Source: Clostridia bacterium (lineage in GTDB: Bacteria > Bacillota > Clostridia > Christensenellales > Aristaeellaceae). Taken from it: DNA of 64,000 nucleotides. The DNA is taken from positions 135,284-199,283 of the forward strand of contig JAFWSH010000006.1 of assembly GCA_017519405.1 (NCBI GenBank), written 5' to 3'. This document shows positions 51,101-59,134 of the stretch, in pieces. Position numbers and translations under genes: made by a program. The notes beneath the pieces were generated by a model. It ran no database searches. It worked only from the letters and a program-made list of their open reading frames with translations, and was not told the DNA's origin. Each line of letters begins with the position of its first letter. Within the stretch, counting starts at the first letter, position 1.

Positions 51101-51271
51101 TACACCTTCGCCAACAGCGCCGTGATGAACGTGCGCACCGAGAAGCTCACCACCTGGTATGACAACGCCCTGAACGCCGTGAAGTACGTCGGCGGCATCG
51201 GCGGCGGCATCTGCTGCCTGGCCTGGCTGGCCCTGTCCCTGCTCAAGGGGAAGAAAGAACAGGAGGCATGA
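48143..51271 (+). CDS. Membrane-anchored GH3 glycosidase with circularly permuted domains
   Basis: The 1042-residue protein has the GH3 modules in reversed order. An N-terminal helix (about 8-30) is followed by the GH3 C-terminal alpha/beta sandwich (about 75-330; EGTVVMKNDNAALPLAKGSQ, VLINSGNN), a fibronectin-like domain (about 450-570; LAQLYVQVPYTEYDKTN), then the GH3 N-terminal barrel (about 700-960; GPKHMGFNDQEHNR, GLISTDMMNNSYYF with the nucleophile Asp near residue 917), and a second hydrophobic helix near the C-terminus (about 1012-1035) before GKKEQEA. Both ends should be cytoplasmic and the enzyme body outside. Permuted GH3 enzymes are known from Ruminococcus and Butyrivibrio. ATG 48143 follows AAGGAAAGGAAG. 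Confidence 0.88.
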   Translation: MGKSKKLTSFFKGMACLLACLLVFASVGSGIVEGYRGSLDSVLGTESYRTVEDASTAVFKSDYATIEEMAAAAKDIAIREGEEGTVVMKNDNAALPLAKGSQVVLFGLAAYAPYPYANGDLKGGNADAVDLVQALEAEGLNINATVKDFYVTNILNRHEEMVPNRWTGELMPSVAYDNIYVAAPGDMVDYKVVEVAPELYAEKGAPETWKESIDKENTTAIVVFARGAGEGNTYAPGKALNYAGEATGADPLALSADELAVVDVAKETCGKVVVLINSGNNMVLKEIAKGGAHEVDAICYIGVINDYQLTGVARVLTGAVNATGAMADTYVADNASIPAVVNFGGGYFADYDIAASHGDDPRYPGQEIGNTETGSFGGSASYNGGHYIVEAEGIYVGYKYFETRYFDSIANPAFNAASAKGATQDAAWDYNKEVLYTFGHGLSYIPYEQTIKSVTVDKTEDGEVKAVVAVTNKGDKDGKFLAQLYVQVPYTEYDKTNLVEKSAVSFLNSAKVDVKAGETQEVTITVPAKYLASYDYKAAKTWILDEGDYLFTAAAGSHAAVNNFLAYAGLETDGTTEKGEVVTWNLAAFDKTTYATDNGTAVTNVADNADLNYWTGKDTVTYLSRQDWDATYPINYNEVEIKIGDSPKKDEWIAQMRGQVYTVKTNEPAKEGEDTGLRFYTVNGDTEKIGNINDPYWDNLVNQILIDEAVGAVIHGGSRSDELTHVENPIVLQNEGVSGFTTGYNDQASGKTYKFNIHSQTLIGSSFNPQLAYEWGRVEGNSGLWIKRYDLWGTGLTLRRTPYNGRNYEYISEDPMLTNRMGYSIMLGCKEKGIMNGPKHMGFNDQEHNRAGISAYMHEQKFRETDMRGFQGGLDDAKGLAVMIAFNRIGATAAAHHAGMIQQVMRKEWGYWGLISTDMMNNSYYFNPESMVMAGITQVADFATNDNHINQGEGGVDKTWPYISVESVKNDATLVNMAREDLKYQLYTFANSAVMNVRTEKLTTWYDNALNAVKYVGGIGGGICCLAWLALSLLKGKKEQEA

Positions 51272-51729
51272 ACATGAAGAAACTCTCTGTCGGCGCGTGG
51301 ATCACGTGCATTGCCGCCGTGCTGGCGATCGTTGCCCTCTTCGTCTTCATGGGCAACACGGGCTCCGGCTACTTCAAGGACAACAAACCCGCCAACTTTG
51401 AACTCTACGTCATCCTCGGCGCCGTCGCCCTGGTGGGCGCCATCGCCCTGAAGACGGGTGTGGACAACAAGTGGGCCGACCTGGCGGCGGGTGTGCTGCA
51501 GGTGGCGGGCCCGGTGCTGCTGGCCCTTGCGCTGATCACCCTGGTGGGCACCCGGGTGGAAGGCCTCGGCTTCATCTACTTCTCCAACGCGGACGTGGCC
51601 AAGGAAGTCCAGACGGCGGAAAACCTCGCCTCCGGCTCCGGCGCCATCGCCAACATGGTCCTCCTGGGCTGCGCAACGCTGCTGGGCATTGTGGGCGCGT
51701 TCTGCAACCTGCGGAAGAAGGGCGCGTAA
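51268..51729 (+). CDS. Small four-helix membrane protein coupled to the GH3 gene
   Basis: The 153-residue protein is not recognised. It has four hydrophobic segments (about 9-27, 46-62, 71-95 and 128-147) and a polar loop (about 98-125, FIYFSNADVAKEVQTAENLA) before the last helix, ending in a basic LRKKGA tail. Its start codon overlaps the stop of the GH3 gene (ATGA), so production of the two proteins is coupled. A hairpin follows. A role in placing or stabilising the doubly anchored GH3 enzyme is inference from that coupling. Confidence 0.75.
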   Translation: MNMKKLSVGAWITCIAAVLAIVALFVFMGNTGSGYFKDNKPANFELYVILGAVALVGAIALKTGVDNKWADLAAGVLQVAGPVLLALALITLVGTRVEGLGFIYFSNADVAKEVQTAENLASGSGAIANMVLLGCATLLGIVGAFCNLRKKGA

Positions 51730-51757
51730 TTCGCGCCAACCCTCGGAAAACCCCATG

Positions 51758-51788
51758 GCGGGCGGCCGGATCTCCGACCGCCCGCTTT
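51758..51788 (+). terminator. Terminator-like hairpin with a short T-run
   Basis: GCGGGCGG (51758-51765) pairs with CCGCCCGC (51778-51785), followed by only TTT. Partial termination or mRNA stabilisation between the GH3 pair and the SGNH/LRR gene is likely. Confidence 0.55.
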
Positions 51789-51822
51789 CCCACATTCTGC
51801 TGTACTCAGGGAGGGGATGCCC

Positions 51823-54768
51823 ATGGCGGAGAAACGCCTGCTCCGGCTGGCCTGCAGCCTGCTGGCGCTGTTGGTTCCCCTTGCCCTGACACTCTTTGCC
51901 TTCGCCCTGCCGGCCCAGTACAGCCGGACCTGGCTGGGGGGCCTCCCGCTGAAGCTGGACGCCCTGGAGGCGGCGCCCGCCCCGCGGATTGTGGTGATCG
52001 GCGGCAGCGGCGCGGCCTTCAACACCCGCTGTGAGCTGCTGGAGGAGGCGTTTCCCGGCTATCGGGCGGTGAACCTGGGCCTGTATGCGGGGCTGGGCAC
52101 CACGGTGATGCTGGAGCTGGCGCTGCCGCGGCTGCAGCCCGGGGACCTGGTGGTCTTCTCACCGGAGCTGAGTCCCCAGACCCTGTCGGACTGGTTCGGG
52201 GCGGAGACCATGTGGCAGGCGGCGGACGGCCGGGCGGACCTCCTGGCCGCCCTGTCCGGGGACCGCCTGGGCGCGATGGCGGCCGCCTTTCCCGGCTTCG
52301 CCGGCGGGAAGGCCAGACTTTTTTTCACCGGCGACACCCCGGCGGGGGACGGCATCTATGCCCGGTCCTCCTTCACGCCCCGGGGGGACGTGAGCCTGGC
52401 TGCCCGGCCGCAGAACAGAATGGCGGAGGGCTGGGACGCTGCCATGCCTCTCTCCGCGGACCCGGAGCAGATGACCGATGCCTTCGCCGCGCGGGTGAAC
52501 GCCTTTGCTGCGGCCTGTGAAGCGCGGGGCGTCCGGGTCTTCTTCCGCTTCTGTGCCATGAATGAGGCGGCCATGCCCCCGGAGGCGCAGCAGCGGCTGC
52601 CGGAGGTGGACCGCCGGGCGGCGGAACTGCTGGAGGTTCCGTTCCTGGGCAGCACGGCAGAGGCCCTGATGCCCGCCGGCTGGTTCTACGACACGAATTT
52701 CCACCTGAACAGCGCCGGGGCTGCGGCCGATACCGCCGCCCTGGCGGAGGCCCTCTCGGCAGCAGCGGGCCTGCCCATGGCCAAGGCGCCGGCCGTTCCC
52801 GACATGCCTGCCCTGTCCGCGGTGACGACCGTGGCGGGAGAGAGCGGGGACGAGGCCTGCTTCCTCTATCAGGAGACGGAGACGGGCTTTGTGGTCACCG
52901 GCGTGACGGCGCAGGGGCTGCAGCGCGCCCGCCTGACTGTGCCGGCGGCCCACAGCGGGAAGCCGGTGACGGGGTTCACGGCGGAGGCCTTCGCCGGCCT
53001 TGTCCACCTGGAGGAGCTGGTGCTCCAGGAGAACATCACGGCCATCCCCGACGGCGCCTTTGCGGGCTGCACCGGGCTGCGGCGGCTTGTGCTGACCTCC
53101 CGGACCCCCGCCGGCTGCAGCGTGGGGGCGGACCTGCTGCGGGGTACCGGGGCCGAAATCCTGGTGCCGGCGGACCGGGTGAGCGCTTATTGCACTGACT
53201 ACTTCTGGGCCCGATACGCTGCCCGGATCCGGGGCAGTGCCCGGGAGGCCGGGACAGAGCCGGCCCCGGCTGCCACGGCGGTGCCGGCACCGGCTGCCGC
53301 CCGGGGCATCCGCTACGAGGGCAACGGCGGCCATCTCCGCTATGCCCCCGAGGAGGACAGCCTGACGGTGCAGGCGGATCATGCCCACCTCCGCCGGAAC
53401 ACCCTCCAGGGGACGGCCTATTTCCAGCGGGAGGGGTATGTGCTCACCGGCTGGAACACCGCACCGGACGGCGCCGGCCTCTCCGTCGGCCTGGGCAGCC
53501 GGGTGGACCCGTCCGTGGACACCCTCTGGGCCTGCTGGGAGGCGGCGGCGCCGGCGGAGGCTTTCCGCTTCCACGCAGGGGACCGGGGCGTCTGCATTGA
53601 CGAATGGCTGGGCACCGGGAGCGTCTGCGTGGTGCCGGAGTCGCTGGAGGGCCTGCCGGTGCGGGAAATCGCCGCCGGGGCCTTCACAGGCTGCCATCTG
53701 ACGCGGCTGGTGCTCCCCTCCTCCCTGCGGACAGTGGAGGCCGGGGCCTTCCGCGGCGGCCGCCTGGAGACCCTGGTGCTCTTCGACGGTATCACCGCCA
53801 TGGGCGACGCGGCCTTCGACGGCTGCGACGGGCCTGCCTGCCTGCGGATCAACGCCTGTGTGAGCCCGGTTTTCGGCACCAGCTACTACGCGGTGTGGGC
53901 GGATGCCCACGACCGGCTGCTCTCCCTGCAGGGGCAGCGGAAGCTGGTGCTCTTCTCGGGCTCCTCCGGGCGCTACGGCTATGACGCCGAGGCGCTGGCC
54001 CGGGCCTTCCCCGGATGGGAGCCCGTCAACCTGGGGGTCTACGCCTACACCAACGCCCGACCGCTGGCGGACCTGATCCTGCCCCTGACGGAGGCGGGGG
54101 ACGTGCTGCTCTCCGCGCCGGAGTTCGACGCCATCCCGGAGCAGTTCTGTGTCTCCCACCGCCTGGACCATCATTTCTGGGCCATGATGGAGGCGGATTA
54201 CGACATGGCGGCGGCGCTGGACATGCGGGCCTACACCGGCGTCTTCGACAGCCTGGGGGAGACCTGGCGCATCCGCAGCGGCATGGCGGCGGGGGACTAC
54301 AGCCAGAGTCCCAACGGCTATGACGACGAGGGGAACCGGTATCCCTACGCCACCTACGACCGCTACGGCGACTTCATTCTGCCCCGGCCGAACCGGGACA
54401 GCGACGAACGCCAGCATGCCAACATGGCCGACTATACGCCGGAGAGCTTCCCGGAGGAGACCCTGGCCGGCCTCAACAGGGTGTACCGCCGCTTCCTGGA
54501 CCGGGGTGTCCGGGTGTACTTCACCTACACCCCCCGGAACGCCTCCTCCCTCACGCCGGAGAGCACGCCGGAGAAGCGCCGGGCCCTGCACCGCTTGCTG
54601 TGCGATGCCCTCTGCGTGCCGGTGATCTCGGAGCTGGAGGACAGCCTCCTGCCCGGCCGGTATTTCTGGAAGATCGACAGCCACCCCAGCACCGAGGGTG
54701 CCGCCATCCGGACCAGGCAGGTGATCCGGGACCTGACCCGGGCCGCCCCGGACATGGCACAGCCCTGA
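51823..54768 (+). CDS. Membrane-anchored protein with two SGNH-like domains separated by leucine-rich repeats
   Basis: The 981-residue protein has an N-terminal anchor helix (about 9-30), an SGNH-hydrolase-like domain (about 45-325; IVVIGGSGAAFNTR as block I, VNLGLYAGLG, and DTNFHLNSAGA as block V), BspA-type LRR_5 repeats (about 360-455), an Ala/Pro linker, a Flg_new/InlB-like repeat (about 495-575; REGYVLTGWNTAPDGAG), more LRR_5 (about 580-680) and a second SGNH-like domain (about 700-980; LVLFSGSSGRYGYD, VNLGVYAYTN, KIDSHPSTEGA). The nucleophile Ser is in GGS and GSS, and block V His is kept in both. Extracellular acyl or acetyl esterase activity on a glycan is a plausible reading. ATG 51823 has AGGGAGGGG 6 bases upstream; ATG 51817 directly abuts it. 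Confidence 0.78.
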   Translation: MAEKRLLRLACSLLALLVPLALTLFAFALPAQYSRTWLGGLPLKLDALEAAPAPRIVVIGGSGAAFNTRCELLEEAFPGYRAVNLGLYAGLGTTVMLELALPRLQPGDLVVFSPELSPQTLSDWFGAETMWQAADGRADLLAALSGDRLGAMAAAFPGFAGGKARLFFTGDTPAGDGIYARSSFTPRGDVSLAARPQNRMAEGWDAAMPLSADPEQMTDAFAARVNAFAAACEARGVRVFFRFCAMNEAAMPPEAQQRLPEVDRRAAELLEVPFLGSTAEALMPAGWFYDTNFHLNSAGAAADTAALAEALSAAAGLPMAKAPAVPDMPALSAVTTVAGESGDEACFLYQETETGFVVTGVTAQGLQRARLTVPAAHSGKPVTGFTAEAFAGLVHLEELVLQENITAIPDGAFAGCTGLRRLVLTSRTPAGCSVGADLLRGTGAEILVPADRVSAYCTDYFWARYAARIRGSAREAGTEPAPAATAVPAPAAARGIRYEGNGGHLRYAPEEDSLTVQADHAHLRRNTLQGTAYFQREGYVLTGWNTAPDGAGLSVGLGSRVDPSVDTLWACWEAAAPAEAFRFHAGDRGVCIDEWLGTGSVCVVPESLEGLPVREIAAGAFTGCHLTRLVLPSSLRTVEAGAFRGGRLETLVLFDGITAMGDAAFDGCDGPACLRINACVSPVFGTSYYAVWADAHDRLLSLQGQRKLVLFSGSSGRYGYDAEALARAFPGWEPVNLGVYAYTNARPLADLILPLTEAGDVLLSAPEFDAIPEQFCVSHRLDHHFWAMMEADYDMAAALDMRAYTGVFDSLGETWRIRSGMAAGDYSQSPNGYDDEGNRYPYATYDRYGDFILPRPNRDSDERQHANMADYTPESFPEETLAGLNRVYRRFLDRGVRVYFTYTPRNASSLTPESTPEKRRALHRLLCDALCVPVISELEDSLLPGRYFWKIDSHPSTEGAAIRTRQVIRDLTRAAPDMAQP

Positions 54769-54790
54769 ATCCCCAAAGGAGGATGAGACC

Positions 54791-57181
54791 ATGAGAAGAC
54801 TGGACTTCAATACGGGCTGGACCTGCTGCCCCCTGAGCCGGGCGGGGGAGGCCGTCCCGGTGACCCTGCCCCACGACGCCATGCGCACGGAACAGCGGCT
54901 CCCCACCAGCACCGGGGAGGGCAACATCGGCTGGTTCGAGGGCGGGGACTACCTCTACCGGAAGGTGTTCACCCTGCCGGAGGAGGCCCGGGGACAGCAC
55001 CTGGAGCTGCAGTTTGAGGGCGTCTACCACGGGGCGGAGATCACCTGCAACGGCATGCCGCTCCCGGCCTTCCCCTACGGCTATGCGGATTTCTCCGTGT
55101 CCCTGGACGGCCTGGTCCGGGAGGAGGGGGAGAACGAGCTGTGCGTGACGGCCCGCAACGCGGACCAGCCCAACTCCCGCTGGTATTCCGGCACGGGCAT
55201 CTACCGCCCGGTGTGGCTGTGGACGGGGCATCCCCGGCAGCGGGTGCTGCTGGACGGCATCCGGGTCACCACCTGCTCGGCACAGGAGCGGCGGATCCAT
55301 GCGGAGGTCCGCCTCCTGGGGGAGGGGGAGGCGCGGATCTGCGTGCTGGACGGAGAGAAGGAGCTGGGCGCCTGCAGTGCGCCGGCGGAGAACGGAAAGG
55401 CTGAGGCGGAGCTGACCCTGCCCGGCGCGGAACTGTGGAGCGTGGAGCATCCCCGGCTGTACCGCCTGCGGGTGGATTTCGGGGAGGACCGGGCGGAGAC
55501 CACCTTCGGCCTGCGGACCCTGGCCTGGGATCGGGAGAAGGGCCTGAGCATCAACGGGGAGCGGGTGGTGCTGCGGGGGGCCTGCATCCACCACGACAAC
55601 GGCCTCCTGGGGGCCTGCACCTATCCCGAGGCGGAGGAGCGGCGGATCCGGATCCTGAAGGCCGCGGGCTACAACGCCGTGCGCTCCGCCCACAACCCCG
55701 CCTCCCGCTATCTGCTGGAGGCCTGCGACCGGATGGGCATGCTGATGATGGACGAGTATGTGGACTGCTGGTACATGCACAAGACAGCCCACGACTACGC
55801 GACCCTTGTGGGGGACTGGTGGCAGCGGGACCTGGAGCGGATAGTGGAGAAGGACTACTCCCACCCCTGCGTCATCATGTACTCCACCGGCAACGAGGTG
55901 GCGGAGAGCGCCCAGGCCCGGGGTATACAGCTACAGCGGGACTTCACCGCCTTTTTGCACCGGCTGGATCCCACCCGGCCGGTGACCTGCGGCATCAACA
56001 TCTTCTTCAACTTCCTCAGCAGCATCGGCCTGGGGGTTTACAGCGATGAGAAGGCCCAGAAACAGGCCCAGCCCCGGCAGCAGGCCCGGGAGAAGCCGAA
56101 GAAGAAATCCGTGGGCTCCGAGTTCTTCAACAACATGGCGGCGAAGCTGGGCACGGACTTCATGAAGTTCGGGGCATGGCTGCCCCCCTGCGACTGGAAG
56201 ACCCGGGAGGTCTTCTCCGCCATGGACATTGCTGGCTACAACTACGGCAACTGGCGCTACCGCAAGGACGCCCGGAAGTACCCGGAGCGGCTGATCCTGG
56301 GCTCGGAGACCCTCATCGGGGACGCCCGGGCCTTCTGGCAGATGGCCAAGGAAACGCCCCAGCTCATCGGGGATTTCGTCTGGGCGGGCTGGGACTACAT
56401 CGGGGAGTGCGGCGGGGACAGCCCGGAGTACGGCTCCTGGCGCACGGAGAACCCGGAGGACCGGATCCGGGGCGGCACCTGCCGCATCGATGTCACGGGC
56501 AAGCTGACCCCGGAGGCGGACTACACCCGGGTGGTGTTTGACCTGGAGCCGGCGCCGCGGCTGGCGGTGCAGCCCCCCAGCGAGACAGAGCAGCCCACCC
56601 TCACCGGCTGGCAGCTCACCCGGGCCATCCGCAGCTGGACCTGGCCGGGCTGCGAGGGAAAACCCGCCGTGGTGGAGGTGTACAGCACCGCCGCGAAGGT
56701 GCGCCTGACGCTGAACGGGGAGACGGTGGGCGTCAAGCGGATGCCGAAAAACTGCCGGGTCCTGTTCCGCCTGTCCTATCAGCCCGGCGCCCTTGGTGTG
56801 GAGGCCCTGGACCGGGACGGCCGGGTGACCGGCCGGGACAGCCTTTCCACCGCGGGGGAGCGGGCGCTGCTGCGCCTGGAGCCGGAGACGGAACAGTGCC
56901 GTCCCGGGGGGATGGTCTACCTGCGGATGCGCTATGCAGACGAAAGCGGGGAAGGCCAGCCCCTGGTGCGCAGGAAGGTCCGGGTGTCCGCAGAGAACGC
57001 GGAGGTGATGGGCACCGCCAACGGCTGCACCTTCTTCCGGGGCAATTACGCCCAGGACACGGTGCCCGTCTACTTCGGGGAGGCCCAGGCTGTGGTGCGG
57101 GCCGGGGCTGCCGGCACGGTGCGGGTGACGGTGACGGACGGGGAGCAGACCGTCCTGGCAGAGATTCCATGCGGGGAGTGA
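54791..57181 (+). CDS. Glycoside hydrolase family 2 enzyme (beta-galactosidase-like)
   Basis: The 796-residue protein has the GH2 order: jelly-roll sugar-binding domain (LPHDAM, YLYRKVFTLPEE, NSRWYSGTGIYRPVWLW), immunoglobulin-like domain, TIM barrel (LRGACIHHDNGLLGA, NAVRSAHNPASRYLLEACDR), acid/base Glu in YSTGNEVAES (about residue 370) and nucleophile Glu in LGSETLIGD (about 507), and C-terminal beta domains (PAVVEVYSTAAKVRLTLNGE). A charged insertion rich in Gln, Lys and Pro (about 417-437) lies inside the barrel. No signal peptide, so cytoplasmic action is likely. Specificity could be beta-galactose, glucuronate or others. Confidence 0.9.
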   Translation: MRRLDFNTGWTCCPLSRAGEAVPVTLPHDAMRTEQRLPTSTGEGNIGWFEGGDYLYRKVFTLPEEARGQHLELQFEGVYHGAEITCNGMPLPAFPYGYADFSVSLDGLVREEGENELCVTARNADQPNSRWYSGTGIYRPVWLWTGHPRQRVLLDGIRVTTCSAQERRIHAEVRLLGEGEARICVLDGEKELGACSAPAENGKAEAELTLPGAELWSVEHPRLYRLRVDFGEDRAETTFGLRTLAWDREKGLSINGERVVLRGACIHHDNGLLGACTYPEAEERRIRILKAAGYNAVRSAHNPASRYLLEACDRMGMLMMDEYVDCWYMHKTAHDYATLVGDWWQRDLERIVEKDYSHPCVIMYSTGNEVAESAQARGIQLQRDFTAFLHRLDPTRPVTCGINIFFNFLSSIGLGVYSDEKAQKQAQPRQQAREKPKKKSVGSEFFNNMAAKLGTDFMKFGAWLPPCDWKTREVFSAMDIAGYNYGNWRYRKDARKYPERLILGSETLIGDARAFWQMAKETPQLIGDFVWAGWDYIGECGGDSPEYGSWRTENPEDRIRGGTCRIDVTGKLTPEADYTRVVFDLEPAPRLAVQPPSETEQPTLTGWQLTRAIRSWTWPGCEGKPAVVEVYSTAAKVRLTLNGETVGVKRMPKNCRVLFRLSYQPGALGVEALDRDGRVTGRDSLSTAGERALLRLEPETEQCRPGGMVYLRMRYADESGEGQPLVRRKVRVSAENAEVMGTANGCTFFRGNYAQDTVPVYFGEAQAVVRAGAAGTVRVTVTDGEQTVLAEIPCGE

Positions 57182-57186
57182 AGGGC

Positions 57187-59115
57187 ATGAACAACGCAGG
57201 AGCATACTGGCTGTGGTATCCCGGGGACCTGGAGCGGTACCACGCCATGAAGCAGAATTTCTCCCGGGTGGAGCGGGGCTGTCCCTGGCCCGCCTTCTGG
57301 AAGAGCGACGGCTTCCGGCAGCGGGTGGTTTTTCGCCGCACCTACCGGCTGGCGGAGGAGACGGAATGCACCGTGTACGGGAATCCCGGCACGGTGGGCC
57401 ATGTGGTGGCGGGGGAGCGGAAGGTGCCCTTCGGCACGCCCTTCACATGCGGCCCCGGGGAGGTGCGGCTCTCCATCCATGCCGCCTGCATTGCCTGCAC
57501 GCCGGCGGTGTATGTGGCGGGGGACGTCATCCGCTCTGACGGGGGCTGGATGGTGGAGGACTACTGCACTCCGCCGGTGGAGGCGGCCCGGAACCGCTAT
57601 TTCACGGAACCGGACCAGGATGTGGCGGTGTGGCCCATGGTGGAGGAATGCTTCCTGCCCGTCTCCGCAGAGACGGTGAACGGCGGCGCCCTGTACGGCT
57701 TTGAGACGGAGCTCACCGCCCAGGTGGAGGTGATCCCCGCAGAGTCGGGGCGGCCGCTGCCCCTGGTGTATCTGGGGGAGTCCCGGCAGGAGGCCCTGGA
57801 CACGGAGGCCTGCTATTTCTTCTGCCGGCCGGATCCCGCCACCCGGCGCTGCCCGCGCCAGGCGGTGCGCTGGGTGTTCCTGCCGGGCTTCTCTCCGGAG
57901 GAGGCGGTGGTGCGGGCCCACCATCAGCGGGCGGACATCCCCGTGAAGGCGGCCTTCGACTGCGGGGACCCCGAGCTGAACCGGATCTTCGCCGTGGCGG
58001 CCCACACCTTCTCCCTGTGCTGCGACGTGTTCTTCCTGGACGGGGTGAAGCGGGACAAGTGGATCTGGGGCGGGGACGCCTACCAGTCCCTCTTTGTGAA
58101 CCGCTACCTCACCGGCGACCGGGACATCGAGGAGCGGACCCTCATCGCCCTGCGGGGAAACGACCCGCCCCTGACCCACGTGAACACCATTGTGGACTAT
58201 TCCCTGCTGTGGATCCTCAGCCTGGACGTGCATGCGGACACCTTCGGGGACGAGGCCTTCCTGCGGCGCATGTGGCGTCAAGCGGTGAGCCTCATGGAGC
58301 TGCTGCTGTCCCAGCGGGATGGGGACGGCTTCCTCCGTGGCCGGCCGGGGGACTGGGAGTTTGTGGACTGGGCGGACTTCGACCGGGAAGGGCCCCTGTG
58401 CGCCGAGCAGATGCTGCTGGCGGCAGCCCTGGACGCCATGGCCCGCCGGGCGCCGGATCAGGCGGAAGCGGTGCGCTATGCCGAAATGAAGCAGGCGCTG
58501 ATGGAGGCCGTGGAGCAGCGGTTCTGGGACGGGGAGCAGGGGGCCTATGTGGACTCCTTCGTCTCCGGCAGGCGCCACGTGACCCGCCATGCCGCCATCC
58601 TCGCCATTGTGTTTGACCTGGTGGACGAGCCGCGGAAGCAGCTGCTGGCGGAGCGGGTGCTGCTGAATCCGGAGGTCCCCGCCATCACCACCCCCTACTT
58701 CCGCTTCTTCGAGCTGGACGCCCTGTGCCGCCTGGGACATCTCCGGGAGGTGCTGGCGGAGATCCGGGCGTACTGGGGCGGCATGCTGAGGCTGGGGGCG
58801 GCCACCTTCTGGGAGGAGTACAACCCCGCCCTGCCCCCGGAGGCGCAGTACGCCATGTATGGCGATCCCTACGGGAAAAGCCTCTGCCATGCCTGGGCGG
58901 CCAGCCCCATCTACCTGCTGGCCCGGTATTTCATCGGGCTGGAGCGGGATCCGGCGGCGCCTTCCGGCCTGTCGGTGCACCCGGCGCCCGGGTTCTTCAG
59001 CCGGCTGGACTGCACCCTGGCCTACGGCGAAAAGACGGTGGAGATCACCATCCGGGACGGGGAGACGTCCGTGCATGTGGCGCAGAACGGTCCGGAACGC
59101 AGCAAACAGTCATGA
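57187..59115 (+). CDS. Alpha-L-rhamnosidase (GH78 type)
   Basis: The 642-residue protein carries a small lectin-like N-terminal part and the GH78 (alpha/alpha)6 domain: FFLDGVKRDKWIWGGDAYQS (GxKRDxxxWxGD), WEFVDWADFDREG with acidic residues of the active site, YWGGMLRLGAATFWEEYNP and SLCHAWAASPIYLLARYF. A C-terminal beta-sandwich strip of about 50 residues follows. It is longer than the first GH78-like protein of the locus and is a more complete member. Releases L-rhamnose from imported glycosides if the call holds. ATG 57187 follows GGGGAG by 8 bases; an ATG at 57169 overlaps the GH2 end and is less likely. Confidence 0.9.
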   Translation: MNNAGAYWLWYPGDLERYHAMKQNFSRVERGCPWPAFWKSDGFRQRVVFRRTYRLAEETECTVYGNPGTVGHVVAGERKVPFGTPFTCGPGEVRLSIHAACIACTPAVYVAGDVIRSDGGWMVEDYCTPPVEAARNRYFTEPDQDVAVWPMVEECFLPVSAETVNGGALYGFETELTAQVEVIPAESGRPLPLVYLGESRQEALDTEACYFFCRPDPATRRCPRQAVRWVFLPGFSPEEAVVRAHHQRADIPVKAAFDCGDPELNRIFAVAAHTFSLCCDVFFLDGVKRDKWIWGGDAYQSLFVNRYLTGDRDIEERTLIALRGNDPPLTHVNTIVDYSLLWILSLDVHADTFGDEAFLRRMWRQAVSLMELLLSQRDGDGFLRGRPGDWEFVDWADFDREGPLCAEQMLLAAALDAMARRAPDQAEAVRYAEMKQALMEAVEQRFWDGEQGAYVDSFVSGRRHVTRHAAILAIVFDLVDEPRKQLLAERVLLNPEVPAITTPYFRFFELDALCRLGHLREVLAEIRAYWGGMLRLGAATFWEEYNPALPPEAQYAMYGDPYGKSLCHAWAASPIYLLARYFIGLERDPAAPSGLSVHPAPGFFSRLDCTLAYGEKTVEITIRDGETSVHVAQNGPERSKQS

Positions 59116-59134
59116 AAAGATAAGGAGAGAGAAA

